Source: Sphingomonas sp. CFBP 13720
GTDB taxonomy: Bacteria; Pseudomonadota; Alphaproteobacteria; Sphingomonadales; Sphingomonadaceae
Length of the DNA stretch: 64,000 bases
NCBI RefSeq assembly: GCF_014842075.1
Contig: NZ_JACYVA010000002.1
Span: 366,948-430,947 of the forward strand
Direction of reading: 5' to 3'
Shown in pieces: positions 41,285-51,241 of this stretch. Under the pieces are notes generated by a model. The model was not told the DNA's origin. It ran no database searches and saw nothing but the letters and a program-made list of their open reading frames with translations. Positions within the stretch are counted from its first letter, which is position 1. The number at the start of each line of letters is the position of its first letter. Made by a program: the position numbers and the translations under genes.

Positions 41285-43201
41285 ATGCGCCTTCGTCCCC
41301 TGCTGCTTGCCTGCACCCTCGCGCTCGCCGCCGCCGCCCCGGCGCAGCCCGGCCCCGACATCTGGCCGGCGAAGGGCGACATCCCGCCGAACTTCGTGCC
41401 GCCCAGCGACAAATACGACTATGTGAAGCGCGAAGTGATGATCCCGATGCGCGACGGGGTAAAGCTGCACACCGTCATCATGATCCCGAAGGGCGCGACC
41501 AATGCCCCGATCCTACTGACGCGCACGCCGTACAACGCGTCGGGCCGCGTCGCGCGCGCGGACAGCCCCAGCTATGTCGCCGCGCTGCCGCAGGGGGACG
41601 AGGTGTTCACCCGCGCGGGATATATCCGCATCTTCCAAGATATTCGCGGCAAATACGGGTCGGAGGGCGACTATGTCGTCACTCGCCCGGTGCGCGGGCC
41701 GCTGAACCCGACCACGACCGATCACGTCACCGACGCGTACGACACGATCGACTGGCTGGTGAACAAGGCGAACTTGCCCGAAAGCAACGGCCGGGTCGGC
41801 ATGCTGGGATCGTCGTACGAAGGGTTCACCGTCGTCATGGCGCTGTTGAACCCGCATCCCGCGCTGAAGGTCGCTGCCCCCGAAAGCCCGATGATCGACG
41901 GTTGGCGCGGCGACGACTGGTTCCACAACGGCGCGTTCCGGCTCGCCAATATCGGCTGGATCGGCGGACAGACCGGCTACAAGGGTAATGGCGGAATGCC
42001 GCCGTCGGGCATCTACGACGATTACGACCAGTTCCGCCGCATCGGATCGGCCGGTGCGTGGGCGGAAGCGTCGGGTTATGCCCAACTGCCCTTCTGGCAG
42101 CGCATGGTCGCGCACCCCGCCTATGATTCCTATTGGCAGGGGCAGGCGCTCAACCGGCTGCTCGCCGCTAACCCGTCCAACGTGCCCACGATGTGGGAAC
42201 AGGGGCTGTGGGACCAGGAGGACATGTACGGCGCGATCACCGCATGGGAAGCGCTGAAGGCGAAGGGCAAGGGCGGCAACAACTTCCTCGTCATGGGTCC
42301 GTGGCGGCACAGCGGCGCGAATTACGACGGGTCGTCGCTGGGCGACTTCAAGTTCGACGGCGACACCGCGACGCAGTGGCGCGAACAATATCTGTTCCCG
42401 TTCTTCGATCAGTATCTGCGCGAGGGTCGCCCGGCGTTCAACCCGCCCCAGGCGCTGATCTACAACACCGGCGAGAACCATTGGGACAAGCTGCCGCAAT
42501 GGCCGCTGGCGTGCGAAAGCGGCTGCCCGTCGCCGCTGAAGCCGATCTATCTGTCGGCGGACGGCGGGCTGGGCTTTTCGGCGGCGACGCCGGGCGGCGA
42601 CGCCTATGTCTCCGATCCGGCCAAGCCGGTCCCGCATCTGCCGCGCCCGGTCAATTTCGACGACGGCCGGTGGAAGGCGTGGCTGGTCAGCGACCAGCGC
42701 CATGTCGACGGTCGCGGCGACGTGATGACCTATCAGACGCCGGTGCTCACCGCGCCGGTGCGCGTATCGGGCGCGCCGATCGCCGACATCTTTGCCAAGA
42801 CGACCGGTACCGACGGCGATTTCGTGGTCAAGGTGATCGACGTCTATCCGGAAAACGTCCCCGGCGAACCGGCCAAGGGCGGGTATCAGCTACCGATCAG
42901 CCTCGACATCTTCCGCGGCCGCTACCGGAACGATCTGGCGAAGCCGACCGCGATCCCCGCGAACCGGACGCAGCGCTACCGGTTCCGCCTGCCTACAGTG
43001 AACCATGTGTTCCTGCCGGGCCACCGGATTATGGTGCAGGTACAGTCGAGCCTGTTCCCGCTGTACGATCGCAATCCGCAGACCTTCGTCCCCAACATCT
43101 TCCTCGCGCCCAAAGAAGCGTATCGCAAGGCGACGGTGACGATCGAACGCGGCGGCAAGACGCCCAGCGCGGTGTGGCTGCCGGTGGTGGCGGAGGAGTA
43201 G
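41285..43201 (+). CDS. Exported CocE/NonD-family hydrolase (S15-type peptidase or esterase)
   Basis: A 638-residue protein with a signal peptide (MRLRPLLLACTLALAAAAPA). N-terminal S15 alpha/beta hydrolase domain: VKREVMIPMRDGVKLHTVIM, oxyanion tyrosine region (LLTRTPYN), nucleophile GMLGSSYEGF, and His in GPWRHSG. The C-terminal jelly-roll domain (APVRVSGAPIADIFAKTTGT ... HRIMVQVQSSLFPLYDRNPQ) is the X-Pro dipeptidyl-peptidase C-terminal fold. These enzymes cleave acyl esters or glutaryl-type beta-lactams or peptides; the natural substrate is unknown. GGGAGTTCCC just before ATG holds the ribosome site. Confidence 0.9.
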   Translation: MRLRPLLLACTLALAAAAPAQPGPDIWPAKGDIPPNFVPPSDKYDYVKREVMIPMRDGVKLHTVIMIPKGATNAPILLTRTPYNASGRVARADSPSYVAALPQGDEVFTRAGYIRIFQDIRGKYGSEGDYVVTRPVRGPLNPTTTDHVTDAYDTIDWLVNKANLPESNGRVGMLGSSYEGFTVVMALLNPHPALKVAAPESPMIDGWRGDDWFHNGAFRLANIGWIGGQTGYKGNGGMPPSGIYDDYDQFRRIGSAGAWAEASGYAQLPFWQRMVAHPAYDSYWQGQALNRLLAANPSNVPTMWEQGLWDQEDMYGAITAWEALKAKGKGGNNFLVMGPWRHSGANYDGSSLGDFKFDGDTATQWREQYLFPFFDQYLREGRPAFNPPQALIYNTGENHWDKLPQWPLACESGCPSPLKPIYLSADGGLGFSAATPGGDAYVSDPAKPVPHLPRPVNFDDGRWKAWLVSDQRHVDGRGDVMTYQTPVLTAPVRVSGAPIADIFAKTTGTDGDFVVKVIDVYPENVPGEPAKGGYQLPISLDIFRGRYRNDLAKPTAIPANRTQRYRFRLPTVNHVFLPGHRIMVQVQSSLFPLYDRNPQTFVPNIFLAPKEAYRKATVTIERGGKTPSAVWLPVVAEE

Positions 43202-43783
43202 GGCGGCGTTGCCGCGCTAGCCGCTACGGTGCCGAACGTCGCCGACCTTGGTGCGAGAGGACAGCCAACCGGAGAGAAGCGCCACCCCGCCCGCGAACCT
43301 CACCGATCGCTACGCGAGAGAACGCAACACGCACCATCAACGTCACCCTCGCCACGTGAAAGGACGCACCGCCCACCACCGACGTCTACGCGAGGGACAC
43401 ACCACCCACCACCGACGTCACCCTCGCCACGCGATAGAATGCACCGCACACCATAGACGTCACCCCAGCGAAAGCTGGGGTCTCCCCGTTGGACGCGGCA
43501 CGACAACCGCGGGAGATCCCAGCCTCCGCTGGGATGAAGATGGCGGCAGGGACGTCGTTGACGGGGACGACGTTGATCGTGGCGAAGACGTTGGTCGTAG
43601 GGACAACCTTGGTCGTGATGACAACTTCGGCGCAGGAACGACGTTGATGGTGCGGAAGGCGTTAGTGACGGGATTGACGGCAGTGGCGGGAATGACGACG
43701 CAAGTCGGGATCACGTCTCCGACAGGGTAACGACGCAAGGAGCGCCCCGACCCGACCGAACGTCCCACGCTTACACCCCCGCC
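43202..43783. repeat. Repeat-filled intergenic block with an inverted REP pair
   Basis: No gene. The centre holds two REP-type palindromes in opposite orientation: 43462-43481 (ACCCCAGCGAAAGCTGGGGT) and 43516-43535 (ATCCCAGCCTCCGCTGGGAT), i.e. a REPIN. Left of it (43330-43455) are irregular copies of a 35-45-base unit containing CACCACCGACGTCACCCTCG. Right of it (43540-43720) are degenerate units of the opposite strand sense (GACGACGTTGATCGTGGCGA, GAAGACGTTGGTCGTAGGGA). Composition is skewed: C-rich plus A on the left, G-rich plus T on the right. Confidence 0.75.
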
Positions 43784-44692
43784 CTACCCCCGCCCGCGCC
43801 CAAAATCCTCCCGTGCATCGTCCTGACCCTGCTCGACGATCGATCGGCGTACCGCGCGGGTACGGGTGAACAGGTCGAACAGTTCATCGCCCTTGCCCCA
43901 TCGGATCGCGCGTTGCAGCGCGGACAGGTCCTCCGAAAACCGCTGGAGCATCTCGAGCACCGCATCCTTGTTCGCAAGGAACACGTCGCGCCACATCGTC
44001 GGGTCCGACGCAGCGATGCGGGTGAAGTCGCGAAACCCGCCCGCCGAATATTTGATGACTTCCGACTGGGTGACTTCCTCCAGATCGGACGCGGTGCCGA
44101 CGATGGTATAGGCGATCAGGTGCGGCAGGTGGCTGGTGATCGCCAGCACCAGATCGTGATGATCCGGTGCCATCATCTCGATATCTGCGCCGATCCGCCG
44201 CCAGAACTCCGCAACACGCTCGACCGCCAGCGGATCGGTGTCGGCGGCGGGCGTCAGGATGCACCAGCGTCCCTTGAACAGCGTCGCGAAGCCTGCGTCG
44301 GGTCCGCTGCGCTCGGTCCCAGCGACCGGATGCGCCGGCACGATCGTGGCGTTCGGCAACGCCTCGCGCAGCGCGGCGGCGATGCCCGCCTTGCTCGACC
44401 CGACGTCGCTGACGATCGCGTCGGCCGGCAGGTCGGCAGCGATCTCCGCCGCGACCGCGCCCATCGCGCCCACCGGTACGCACAGGATCACCAGATCGGC
44501 GTCGATCACCGCCGCGCCGGCATGGTCCGCCACGTCGTCGACGATGCCCAGCGCGCGCACCACGTCGCGCGCCTGCGGATCGGCGTCGTGCCCCGTCAAC
44601 CGCACGCCCGGCATGTCGGCACGCACCGCCCGCGCGATCGACGATCCGATCAGCCCCAGCCCAATAATGGCGACGCGGGCGAACGGCAGCAT
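43784..44692 (-). CDS. tyrA: Prephenate/arogenate dehydrogenase family protein
   Basis: Oxidative decarboxylation of prephenate or arogenate in tyrosine synthesis. A 302-residue protein with an N-terminal Rossmann motif (VAIIGLGLIGSSIARAVR), the catalytic-region IVPAHPVAGTERSG (substrate His in AHP) and the helical C-terminal dimer domain (LITSHLPHLIAY-like; FRDFTRIAASDPTMWRDVFL). There is no chorismate mutase domain; a separate chorismate mutase is at 62784. Its ATG overlaps the hisC stop (TGATG), so hisC and tyrA are coupled. Confidence 0.95.
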   Translation of the reverse strand: MLPFARVAIIGLGLIGSSIARAVRADMPGVRLTGHDADPQARDVVRALGIVDDVADHAGAAVIDADLVILCVPVGAMGAVAAEIAADLPADAIVSDVGSSKAGIAAALREALPNATIVPAHPVAGTERSGPDAGFATLFKGRWCILTPAADTDPLAVERVAEFWRRIGADIEMMAPDHHDLVLAITSHLPHLIAYTIVGTASDLEEVTQSEVIKYSAGGFRDFTRIAASDPTMWRDVFLANKDAVLEMLQRFSEDLSALQRAIRWGKGDELFDLFTRTRAVRRSIVEQGQDDAREDFGRGRG

Positions 44693-45786
44693 CAGCCGCC
44701 CACGATCATGCGCAGCGCCGCTGCGACGCCGCGCACTTCCGCCTCGGTCCCGATCGAGATGCGCAGGCCGTTGGCCAGTCCCTGTCCGGGCAGCCAGCGG
44801 ACGATGAACCCATGGTCCATCAACGCCTGATACGCATCGCCCGCGCTGACCGGTCCTTCGAACAGTACCAGCACGAAATTGGCCTTCGACGGCACGGCGC
44901 GCAGCCCGGCATTGCCCAGCGCCGCGATCTCGCCTTCGAACCATGTCCGCCATTGCAGATTGTGCGCGCGGCTGGCGGCGACGAAGCTCTTGTCGCGGAT
45001 CGCGGCGATCGCCGCCAGCTGGCCGGCGGTGGTCACGTTGAATGGTGCGCGGATACGGTGCATCGCGTCGATCGCCTCGGCCGATCCATAGCCCCATCCG
45101 ATCCGTTCCGCCGCCAGCCCGTGGATCTTCGAAAAGGTCCGCGTGACCAGCACGTTGGGATGTTGCCGCGCCAGTTCCAGCCCATGATCGTCGTCCGCCG
45201 CATCCAGATATTCGGCATAGGCCTGATCCAGCACCAGCAGCACGTGCGGCGGCAATGCAGCGTGCAACCGCGCGATTTCCGCACGCGCCGTGAACGTGCC
45301 GGTCGGGTTGTTCGGGTTGGCGACGAACACGATCCGGGTCCGTTCGGTCACGCACGCCAGGATCGCGTCGACATCGGTCGCATGGTCGCGATCGGGCGCG
45401 ACGACGGGCGTCGCGCCGACGCGCCGCACCGCGATTTCATACACCGCAAAGCCGTACCGGACGAAGATCGCCTCGTCGCCCGGCCCGGCATAGGCACCGG
45501 CGGCAAGGTGCAGCACCTCGTCCGATCCGGTGCCATAGATGATCCGCGCGGGGTCCAGCCCATGCGCGTCGGCGATCGCGGTGCGCAGATCGGCGGCGGC
45601 GGGATCGGGATAGCGTTCGAGGCTGCGGTCGGCGGTGTCGAACGCGGCACGCGCGTGCGGCGAGGTGCCGAGCGGGTTTTCGTTCGACGACAGCTTGGCG
45701 ACCTGTCGCCCGTCATCGGCCTTCGACCGGCCGGGGACATAGGGGGCGATGCCGAGAATCCACGGCTTGGGCACGGGCGCGTTCAT
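44692..45786 (-). CDS. hisC: Histidinol-phosphate aminotransferase
   Basis: A 364-residue class I/II PLP aminotransferase: [13 protein letters not shown] near the start, [20 protein letters not shown], the PLP lysine in [20 protein letters not shown] and a late [11 protein letters not shown]. In alphaproteobacteria this enzyme commonly also serves aromatic amino-acid transamination, which fits its coupling to tyrA. ATG 45786 gives the usual [20 protein letters not shown]. It is divergent from metX. Confidence 0.95.
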   Translation of the reverse strand: MNAPVPKPWILGIAPYVPGRSKADDGRQVAKLSSNENPLGTSPHARAAFDTADRSLERYPDPAAADLRTAIADAHGLDPARIIYGTGSDEVLHLAAGAYAGPGDEAIFVRYGFAVYEIAVRRVGATPVVAPDRDHATDVDAILACVTERTRIVFVANPNNPTGTFTARAEIARLHAALPPHVLLVLDQAYAEYLDAADDDHGLELARQHPNVLVTRTFSKIHGLAAERIGWGYGSAEAIDAMHRIRAPFNVTTAGQLAAIAAIRDKSFVAASRAHNLQWRTWFEGEIAALGNAGLRAVPSKANFVLVLFEGPVSAGDAYQALMDHGFIVRWLPGQGLANGLRISIGTEAEVRGVAAALRMIVGG

Positions 45787-45904
45787 GGCGCGGGCACTGA
45801 CGCAACGCGCGCGCGAACGCAAGCGCGAGGGGCAGGGCGGTGGGAGAACGGACCGGGGGGACCCGATGCTTGAACCCGGACGCCCGCGCCTATACCGGGC
45901 GGCG

Positions 45905-47032
45905 ATGGATTCCCGTTTCGGTCCCGATCGCCGCGTCACGCTGACAACGCCGCTGCCGCTCGACGGCGGCGCGACGTTGCCGACGATCGACATCGCCTAT
46001 GAAACCTATGGCACGCTGTCGCCTGCGCGCGACAATGCGATCCTGATCTGTCACGCGCTGACCGGCGACCAGCATGTCGCATCGTCGCATCCGCGCACCG
46101 GCAAGCCCGGATGGTGGGCGCGGATGATCGGGCCGGGCAAGCCGATCGATACCGACCGCCATTTCGTGATCTGTTCGAACGTGCTGGGCAGTTGCATGGG
46201 ATCGTCCGGTCCTGCCAGCCTCGATCCCGCGACCGGGACGCCGTGGGCGATGCGCTTCCCGGTGCTGACCATCCGCGACATGGTGCGTGCGCAGGGTCTG
46301 CTGCTCGATCATCTTGGCATCGAACGGCTGCGCGCCGTCGTCGGCGGGTCGATGGGCGGCATGCAGGCGCTGTCGTGGGCCGCCACCCTGCCCGACCGGG
46401 TCGACGCGGTCGTGGTGATCGCATCGACCGCGCGGCATTCGGCGCAGAACATCGCGTTCCACGAAGTCGGGCGACAGGCGATCATGGCGGACCCCGCATG
46501 GCGCGGCGGCAGTTATTATGCCGACGGCCTGCCCCCCGCCGCCGGCCTGTCGGTCGCGCGGATGGCCGCGCACATCACCTATCTGTCCGAAGCGGGGCTG
46601 ACCGCGAAGTTCGGCCGCAAGTTGCAGGCACGGCCCGATGGACAGGCGGGATCGAAGACGTTCGGCTTCGACGCCGATTTCCAAGTGGAAAGCTATCTGC
46701 GGCATCAGGGGCTGGCGTTCACCGACCGGTTCGACGCCAATTCCTATCTCTACATCACCCGCGCGCTCGATTATTTCGATCTGGCGGAGGAACATGGCGG
46801 CATCCTGGCCAACGCGTTCCGGGCCACGCGCGCTCGGTTCTGCGTGGTCAGCTTCGATACCGACTGGCTCTATCCCACCGGCGAATCGCGCAACATCGTG
46901 CATGCGCTCAACGCGGCCGGTGCCCCCGCCAGCTTCGTCGAACTGTCGTCGCCGTTCGGCCACGACGCGTTCCTGCTCGATTCGCCCGAACTCGACCGGG
47001 TGATGCGCGGCTTCATCGAGGCACGGGCATGA
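45905..47032 (+). CDS. metX: Homoserine O-acetyltransferase
   Basis: First committed step of methionine synthesis from homoserine. Alpha/beta hydrolase fold with [14 protein letters not shown] (nucleophile Ser), FDTDWLYPT (Asp) and PFGHDAFLL (His), plus [11 protein letters not shown] and [20 protein letters not shown]. About 375 residues from ATG 45905, where similarity ([18 protein letters not shown]) begins; an in-frame ATG at 45866 preceded by GGGGGG is a real alternative. Its stop overlaps the metW start by ATGA. No SAM-II riboswitch is visible in the short gap to hisC. Confidence 0.93.
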   Translation: MDSRFGPDRRVTLTTPLPLDGGATLPTIDIAYETYGTLSPARDNAILICHALTGDQHVASSHPRTGKPGWWARMIGPGKPIDTDRHFVICSNVLGSCMGSSGPASLDPATGTPWAMRFPVLTIRDMVRAQGLLLDHLGIERLRAVVGGSMGGMQALSWAATLPDRVDAVVVIASTARHSAQNIAFHEVGRQAIMADPAWRGGSYYADGLPPAAGLSVARMAAHITYLSEAGLTAKFGRKLQARPDGQAGSKTFGFDADFQVESYLRHQGLAFTDRFDANSYLYITRALDYFDLAEEHGGILANAFRATRARFCVVSFDTDWLYPTGESRNIVHALNAAGAPASFVELSSPFGHDAFLLDSPELDRVMRGFIEARA

Positions 47033-47643
47033 CGCTGCGTCCCGATCTGGCGATCATCGCCGCGAACGTGGCAAAGGGCACACGCGTGCTCGACGTCGGC
47101 TGTGGCGACGGTCAGTTGATGGCGGCGCTGCGCGACGAACGCGGCGTCGATGCACGCGGGCTGGAAATCGATCCGCACAATGTCGCCGACGCGATGGCGC
47201 GCGGCCTGTCAGTAATGCAGGGCGATGCCGACCGCGATCTGGCCGACTATCCCGATGCCAGCTTCGACTACGCGATCCTCAGCCAGACGCTCCAGACCGC
47301 GATCCGCCCGCACGTCGTGCTCGACCATCTGCTGCGCATCGGGGCGCAGGCGTTCGTCTCCTTCCCCAATTTCGCGCACTGGCGGGTACGCGCTTCGCTA
47401 TTGTGGGGCGGGCGGATGCCAGTGACGACGCTGCTGCCGATGGAATGGTACGAAACGCCGAACATCCACCATCTGACGATCGACGATTTTCGCGCCTATG
47501 TCGCGAAACGCGGCATTACGGTGGTCGATGCGTGGTTCCTGTCGGGCGGACGGCGCACCTCGGCGGCGGCGGCGAATTTCCGCGCCGAACATGCGGTATT
47601 CCAGTTGCGGCGCGCGGGCAGCACCGACTTAACGACCGCCTGA
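47029..47643 (+). CDS. metW: Methionine biosynthesis protein MetW
   Basis: A 204-residue methyltransferase-like protein: [19 protein letters not shown] (SAM-binding motif I), [31 protein letters not shown] and [20 protein letters not shown], all MetW signatures. MetW is encoded with metX in many proteobacteria and is needed for full homoserine acetyltransferase function. The genes overlap by ATGA. Confidence 0.95.
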   Translation: MTLRPDLAIIAANVAKGTRVLDVGCGDGQLMAALRDERGVDARGLEIDPHNVADAMARGLSVMQGDADRDLADYPDASFDYAILSQTLQTAIRPHVVLDHLLRIGAQAFVSFPNFAHWRVRASLLWGGRMPVTTLLPMEWYETPNIHHLTIDDFRAYVAKRGITVVDAWFLSGGRRTSAAAANFRAEHAVFQLRRAGSTDLTTA

Positions 47644-47735
47644 ACGCCTCCCCCTATCCGAACCGCCGCTCCACGTTAACCTCTCGCTAACCATATTCCC
47701 CGATGCTGCGGACCTGACGAAAACGGGGATGTTCG

Positions 47736-48449
47736 ATGCGTACACGCCTGCTCCTGCTCTGCGCCGCCGGTGCTGCGCTGCTGAACGGATGCGCGCGCAA
47801 GACGCCCGATATCGCCGCCGCGCCGCCGCCGCCTGCGGTCGCCGCTGCGCCCGTGCCCATGCCGACGCCGCCGATGGGGGCCGCCGCGCATCTCACCATC
47901 CCCGCAATGTTGCCGGACGGCGGCTATGCGACGCCCAATCGTGCGCTGTCGACCGATGCCGCGCTGTGGCATCTGCGGTCCGCGCTGAACGTCGCGGCGC
48001 TGCAATGCGACGTGAGCGATCCGGCCGGCGTGGCGCATTATAATCGCCTGCTGAAGGTCCATGGCGCGCGCTTCACCGCTGCGCATCGCGCGCTGGAGGC
48101 GGAGTATCGACGCGGCGGCGGCGACTGGCAGGACCGGTTCGACGACGCGATGACGCGGGTGTATAACTATTTCGCCCAGCCGCCGGTGCGCGCGAACTTC
48201 TGCGCCACCGCGCTTCCGATGCTGACGCAGGTCGCGGAGATACCGGCGGGAGGGATCGATGCGTTCGCCGGTCCCGGCATCGCCTCGCTCGACCAGCCCT
48301 TCGTCGATTTCTTCCGCGCCTATGACCGCTATCGCACCGACCTGGCGGCATGGCAGGGCCGGCAGCAGCCGGTGTTGCAGGTCGATCCGGCGATCCTGCT
48401 CGCCTCCACCGAAGTCACCGGCGGCGGCCTGCGCGTCGCCGCACGATAG
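47736..48449 (+). CDS. Lipoprotein of unknown function
   Basis: A 237-residue protein with a lipoprotein signal (MRTRLLLLCAAGAALLNGC, lipobox LNGC with Cys19), a Pro/Ala-rich tether (about 25-50) and a helical domain with conserved-looking Cys residues (AALQCDVSD; ANFCATALPML). The pattern 'alwhlRsaLNvaALqC ... YNrlLk.h...l' occurs in a family of sphingomonad proteins that I cannot name. Predicted outer-membrane or periplasmic location. A perfect hairpin separates it from convergent topA. Confidence 0.75.
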   Translation: MRTRLLLLCAAGAALLNGCARKTPDIAAAPPPPAVAAAPVPMPTPPMGAAAHLTIPAMLPDGGYATPNRALSTDAALWHLRSALNVAALQCDVSDPAGVAHYNRLLKVHGARFTAAHRALEAEYRRGGGDWQDRFDDAMTRVYNYFAQPPVRANFCATALPMLTQVAEIPAGGIDAFAGPGIASLDQPFVDFFRAYDRYRTDLAAWQGRQQPVLQVDPAILLASTEVTGGGLRVAAR

Positions 48450-48456
48450 GACGGAC

Positions 48457-48488
48457 CCCGCCCCCTCCCGCCGACGGGAGGGGGCGGG
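48457..48488. terminator. Bidirectional hairpin between lipoprotein gene and topA
   Basis: A perfect 14-bp stem (48457-48470 CCCGCCCCCTCCCG, 48475-48488) with loop CCGA, in the 45-base gap between two convergent stops. There is no T-run on either side, so termination would rely on the very stable stem or another factor. Confidence 0.5.
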
Positions 48489-48494
48489 AACGCC

Positions 48495-51080
48495 TCAATC
48501 CGCCGCCTTCGCCGTCTTCGCAGCAGGCTTCTTCGCCGGAGCCTTCTTCGCCGCAGTCTTCGCCGCCGGCGCCTTCTTCGCCGCCGCTGTCTTCGGTGCG
48601 GCCTTCTTCGCAGCGGGCTTCTTCTTGCCCTTGGCCGGTGCCGCCGCCGCGCGATCGTCGATCAGCTGCGCGGCTTCCTCCAGCGTCAGCGCCTGCGGGT
48701 CGATCGACTTGGGCAGCGTCGCGTTGGTCGTGCCGTCGGTGACATAGGGGCCATAGCGCCCCTCCATCAGCTTCAGCTCGACCTCGGTGCGTGGATGCAC
48801 GCCCAGCACCTTGAGCGGCTCCTTCGCCGCGCCACGCGTGCGCCCGCCCCCTGCCGCCGCCTCGGCCAGCTTGACCACCGCCGCGTTCATGCCCGTTTCG
48901 AACACGTCGGCGGTCGATTGCAACCGCGCATATTTGCCGGCATGCTTCAGATAGGGGCCATATTGCCCGATCGCGGCGATGATCGGTTCACCCGTTTCGG
49001 GGTGATTGCCGATCGTCCGCGGCAGGCTGAGCAGTTTCAGCGCCCATTCCAGCGTCATGTCGCCGATATCCTTCGGGATCGACGCGCGCTTGGCCTCCTT
49101 GCCCTCGCCCAGCTGGAGATACGGGCCGAAGCGTCCCGACCGCCGCTCGATCTCCAACCCGGTCGCCGGGTCCTTGCCCAGCCCTTCCGGTCCGGCATCG
49201 CCCTCGCCGCCCGGCTGCGCGAACCGACGGGTATATTTGCACTCGGGATAGTTGGAGCAGGCGACGAACGCACCGAACTTGCCGCCGCGCAGCGCAAGCC
49301 GCCCTTCGCCGCAATTCGGGCACAGCCGCGGATCGGTGCCGTCCGCCTTGTCGGGGAACAGATAGCTGCCCAGAAACTGGTCCAGCTCTGCGGTGATCGC
49401 GCTCGGCTGCTGTTCCATCACATCGGCGGTGCGCGGCTTGAAATCGCGCCAGAACGCTTCGAGCACCGCCTGCCATTCGGCCCGCCCGCCCGATACGTCG
49501 TCCAGCTCCTCCTCCAGCCCGGCGGTGAAGTCGTAGCCGACATATTTCTCGAAGAATCGTTCGAGGAACGCGGTCAGCAACCGCCCGGTTTCCTCGGCGA
49601 AGAACCGGTTCTTCTCGACGCGGACATAGCCGCGATCTTTCAGCACCTGGATGATCGACGCATAGGTCGACGGCCGCCCGATGCCCAGTTCCTCCAGCCG
49701 CTTGACCAGCGACGCTTCCGAAAAGCGCGGCGGCGGCTGGGTGAAATGCTGTTCGGCGACGACGTCCTTCTTGGCGGGCGCATCGCCCGACCGCAACAAC
49801 GGCAGGCGACGGCTGTCCTCGTCCGCCGCATCGTCGCGCCCTTCCTCGTACAGGGCAAGGTATCCGGGGAACAGCACGACCTGTCCGGTGGCGCGCAGGC
49901 CGGTCTGCCCGGTCTGGTCCTCCATCTCGACGGCGGTGCGCTCCATCCGCGCCGACGCCATCTGGCTGGCCAGCGCCCGCTTCCAGATCAGGTCGTACAG
50001 CCGGCCGTGATCGCCCGATCCCGCCTTGTCCTTGCCGAAATCGGTCGGGCGGATCGCCTCGTGCGCTTCCTGTGCGTTCTTGGCCTTGGTCTGATACTGG
50101 CGGGGCTTGTCGGGGACGTACGACCCGTCATAGCGGTTCGCGATCGCGCCGCGCGCGGCATCGATCGCCGATCCGTCCATCTGCACGCCGTCGGTCCGCA
50201 TATAGGTGATCGCGCCGTCCTCATACAGCGACTGCGCGACCCGCATCGTGTGGCTGGCCGAAAAGCCCAGCTTGCGCGCCGCTTCCTGTTGCAGGGTCGA
50301 CGTGGTGAACGGCGGCGGCGGATTGCGGGTCGCGGGCTTCGTCTCGACGTTGACGACGGTGAAGCGTCCGTCGACCACCGCCTGCTTCGCCGCCTCCGCC
50401 GCGCCGGCCTCGCCCAGCGACAGCCGGTCGAGCTTCCTGCCCGACAGCTTGACCAGACGTGCGTCGAACGGCGTGCCGTCGGCCTCCATCTTCGCGACGA
50501 CCGACCAGTATTCCTGCGCGACGAACGATTCGATCTCGCGCTCGCGCTCGACCAGCAGGCGCAGCGCGACCGACTGGACGCGCCCGGCCGACTTCGCACC
50601 GGGCAGCTTGCGCCACAGCACCGGCGACAGCGTGAACCCGACCAGATAATCCAGCGCCCGCCGCGCGCGATACGCGTCGATCAGATCGGTATCCAGCTCG
50701 CGCGGCGCCTTCATCGCGGCAAGGATCGCGGGCTTGGTGATCGCGTTGAACGTGACCCGCTCGACCTCCTTGGGCAGCGCCTTGCGCTTTTTCAGAACCT
50801 CCTGAACATGCCAGCTGATCGCTTCGCCCTCGCGATCGGGATCGGTTGCGAGAATCAGTCGATCGGCGGTCTTGGCCAGGTCGGTGATCGCCTTCAGCTG
50901 CTTGGTCTTGTCCGCATAGGTTTCCCAATCCATCGCGAACCCGTCGTCGGGATGCACCGATCCGTCCTTGGCCGGCAGGTCGCGGACATGGCCGTAGGAA
51001 GCGAGGACGCGGTAATCGCCGCCCAGATATTTTTCGATGGTCTTCGCCTTGGCGGGCGATTCGACGATGACGAGCTGCAT
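48495..51080 (-). CDS. topA: DNA topoisomerase I
   Basis: Relaxes negative supercoils. 861 residues: Toprim domain (MQLVIVESPAKAKTIEKYLG ... ATDPDREGEAISWH), the catalytic tyrosine in GAITYMRTDGVQMD, a single C4 zinc finger (CPNCGEGRLALRGGKFGAFV ... CSNYPECKY), and a C-terminal series of GRYGPYV-type repeats (GRFGPYLQLG; GQYGPYLKHA; GRYGPYVTDG). The tail of about 45 residues is Lys/Ala/Pro-rich (KKAPAAKTAAKKAPAKKPAA), histone H1-like, probably for DNA binding. ATG 51080 fits the family start. Confidence 0.97.
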   Translation of the reverse strand: MQLVIVESPAKAKTIEKYLGGDYRVLASYGHVRDLPAKDGSVHPDDGFAMDWETYADKTKQLKAITDLAKTADRLILATDPDREGEAISWHVQEVLKKRKALPKEVERVTFNAITKPAILAAMKAPRELDTDLIDAYRARRALDYLVGFTLSPVLWRKLPGAKSAGRVQSVALRLLVEREREIESFVAQEYWSVVAKMEADGTPFDARLVKLSGRKLDRLSLGEAGAAEAAKQAVVDGRFTVVNVETKPATRNPPPPFTTSTLQQEAARKLGFSASHTMRVAQSLYEDGAITYMRTDGVQMDGSAIDAARGAIANRYDGSYVPDKPRQYQTKAKNAQEAHEAIRPTDFGKDKAGSGDHGRLYDLIWKRALASQMASARMERTAVEMEDQTGQTGLRATGQVVLFPGYLALYEEGRDDAADEDSRRLPLLRSGDAPAKKDVVAEQHFTQPPPRFSEASLVKRLEELGIGRPSTYASIIQVLKDRGYVRVEKNRFFAEETGRLLTAFLERFFEKYVGYDFTAGLEEELDDVSGGRAEWQAVLEAFWRDFKPRTADVMEQQPSAITAELDQFLGSYLFPDKADGTDPRLCPNCGEGRLALRGGKFGAFVACSNYPECKYTRRFAQPGGEGDAGPEGLGKDPATGLEIERRSGRFGPYLQLGEGKEAKRASIPKDIGDMTLEWALKLLSLPRTIGNHPETGEPIIAAIGQYGPYLKHAGKYARLQSTADVFETGMNAAVVKLAEAAAGGGRTRGAAKEPLKVLGVHPRTEVELKLMEGRYGPYVTDGTTNATLPKSIDPQALTLEEAAQLIDDRAAAAPAKGKKKPAAKKAAPKTAAAKKAPAAKTAAKKAPAKKPAAKTAKAAD

Positions 51081-51241
51081 GACGGTGCGAAAGTCCCTTA
51101 CGTGTACGCGCGAGAGTGGAGAGCCGGAACGGGGGGCGTCAAGCGACAAGGGTCGATGGCGGATGCACGATACATTGTCATGACATTCCCATGCCCACCG
51201 CGTCCTTTGCCAAACCGCGCGATAAATGCTTTGTTCGCGGG

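Noticed and set aside
43330-43720. CRISPR array
   Set aside because: Units vary in length and sequence, spacers are not unique or evenly sized, and no cas gene is nearby. It is a decayed REP-type block.
45787-45904. SAM-II riboswitch before metX
   Set aside because: The gap is only 118 bp and lacks the conserved pseudoknot core that I know for SAM-II.
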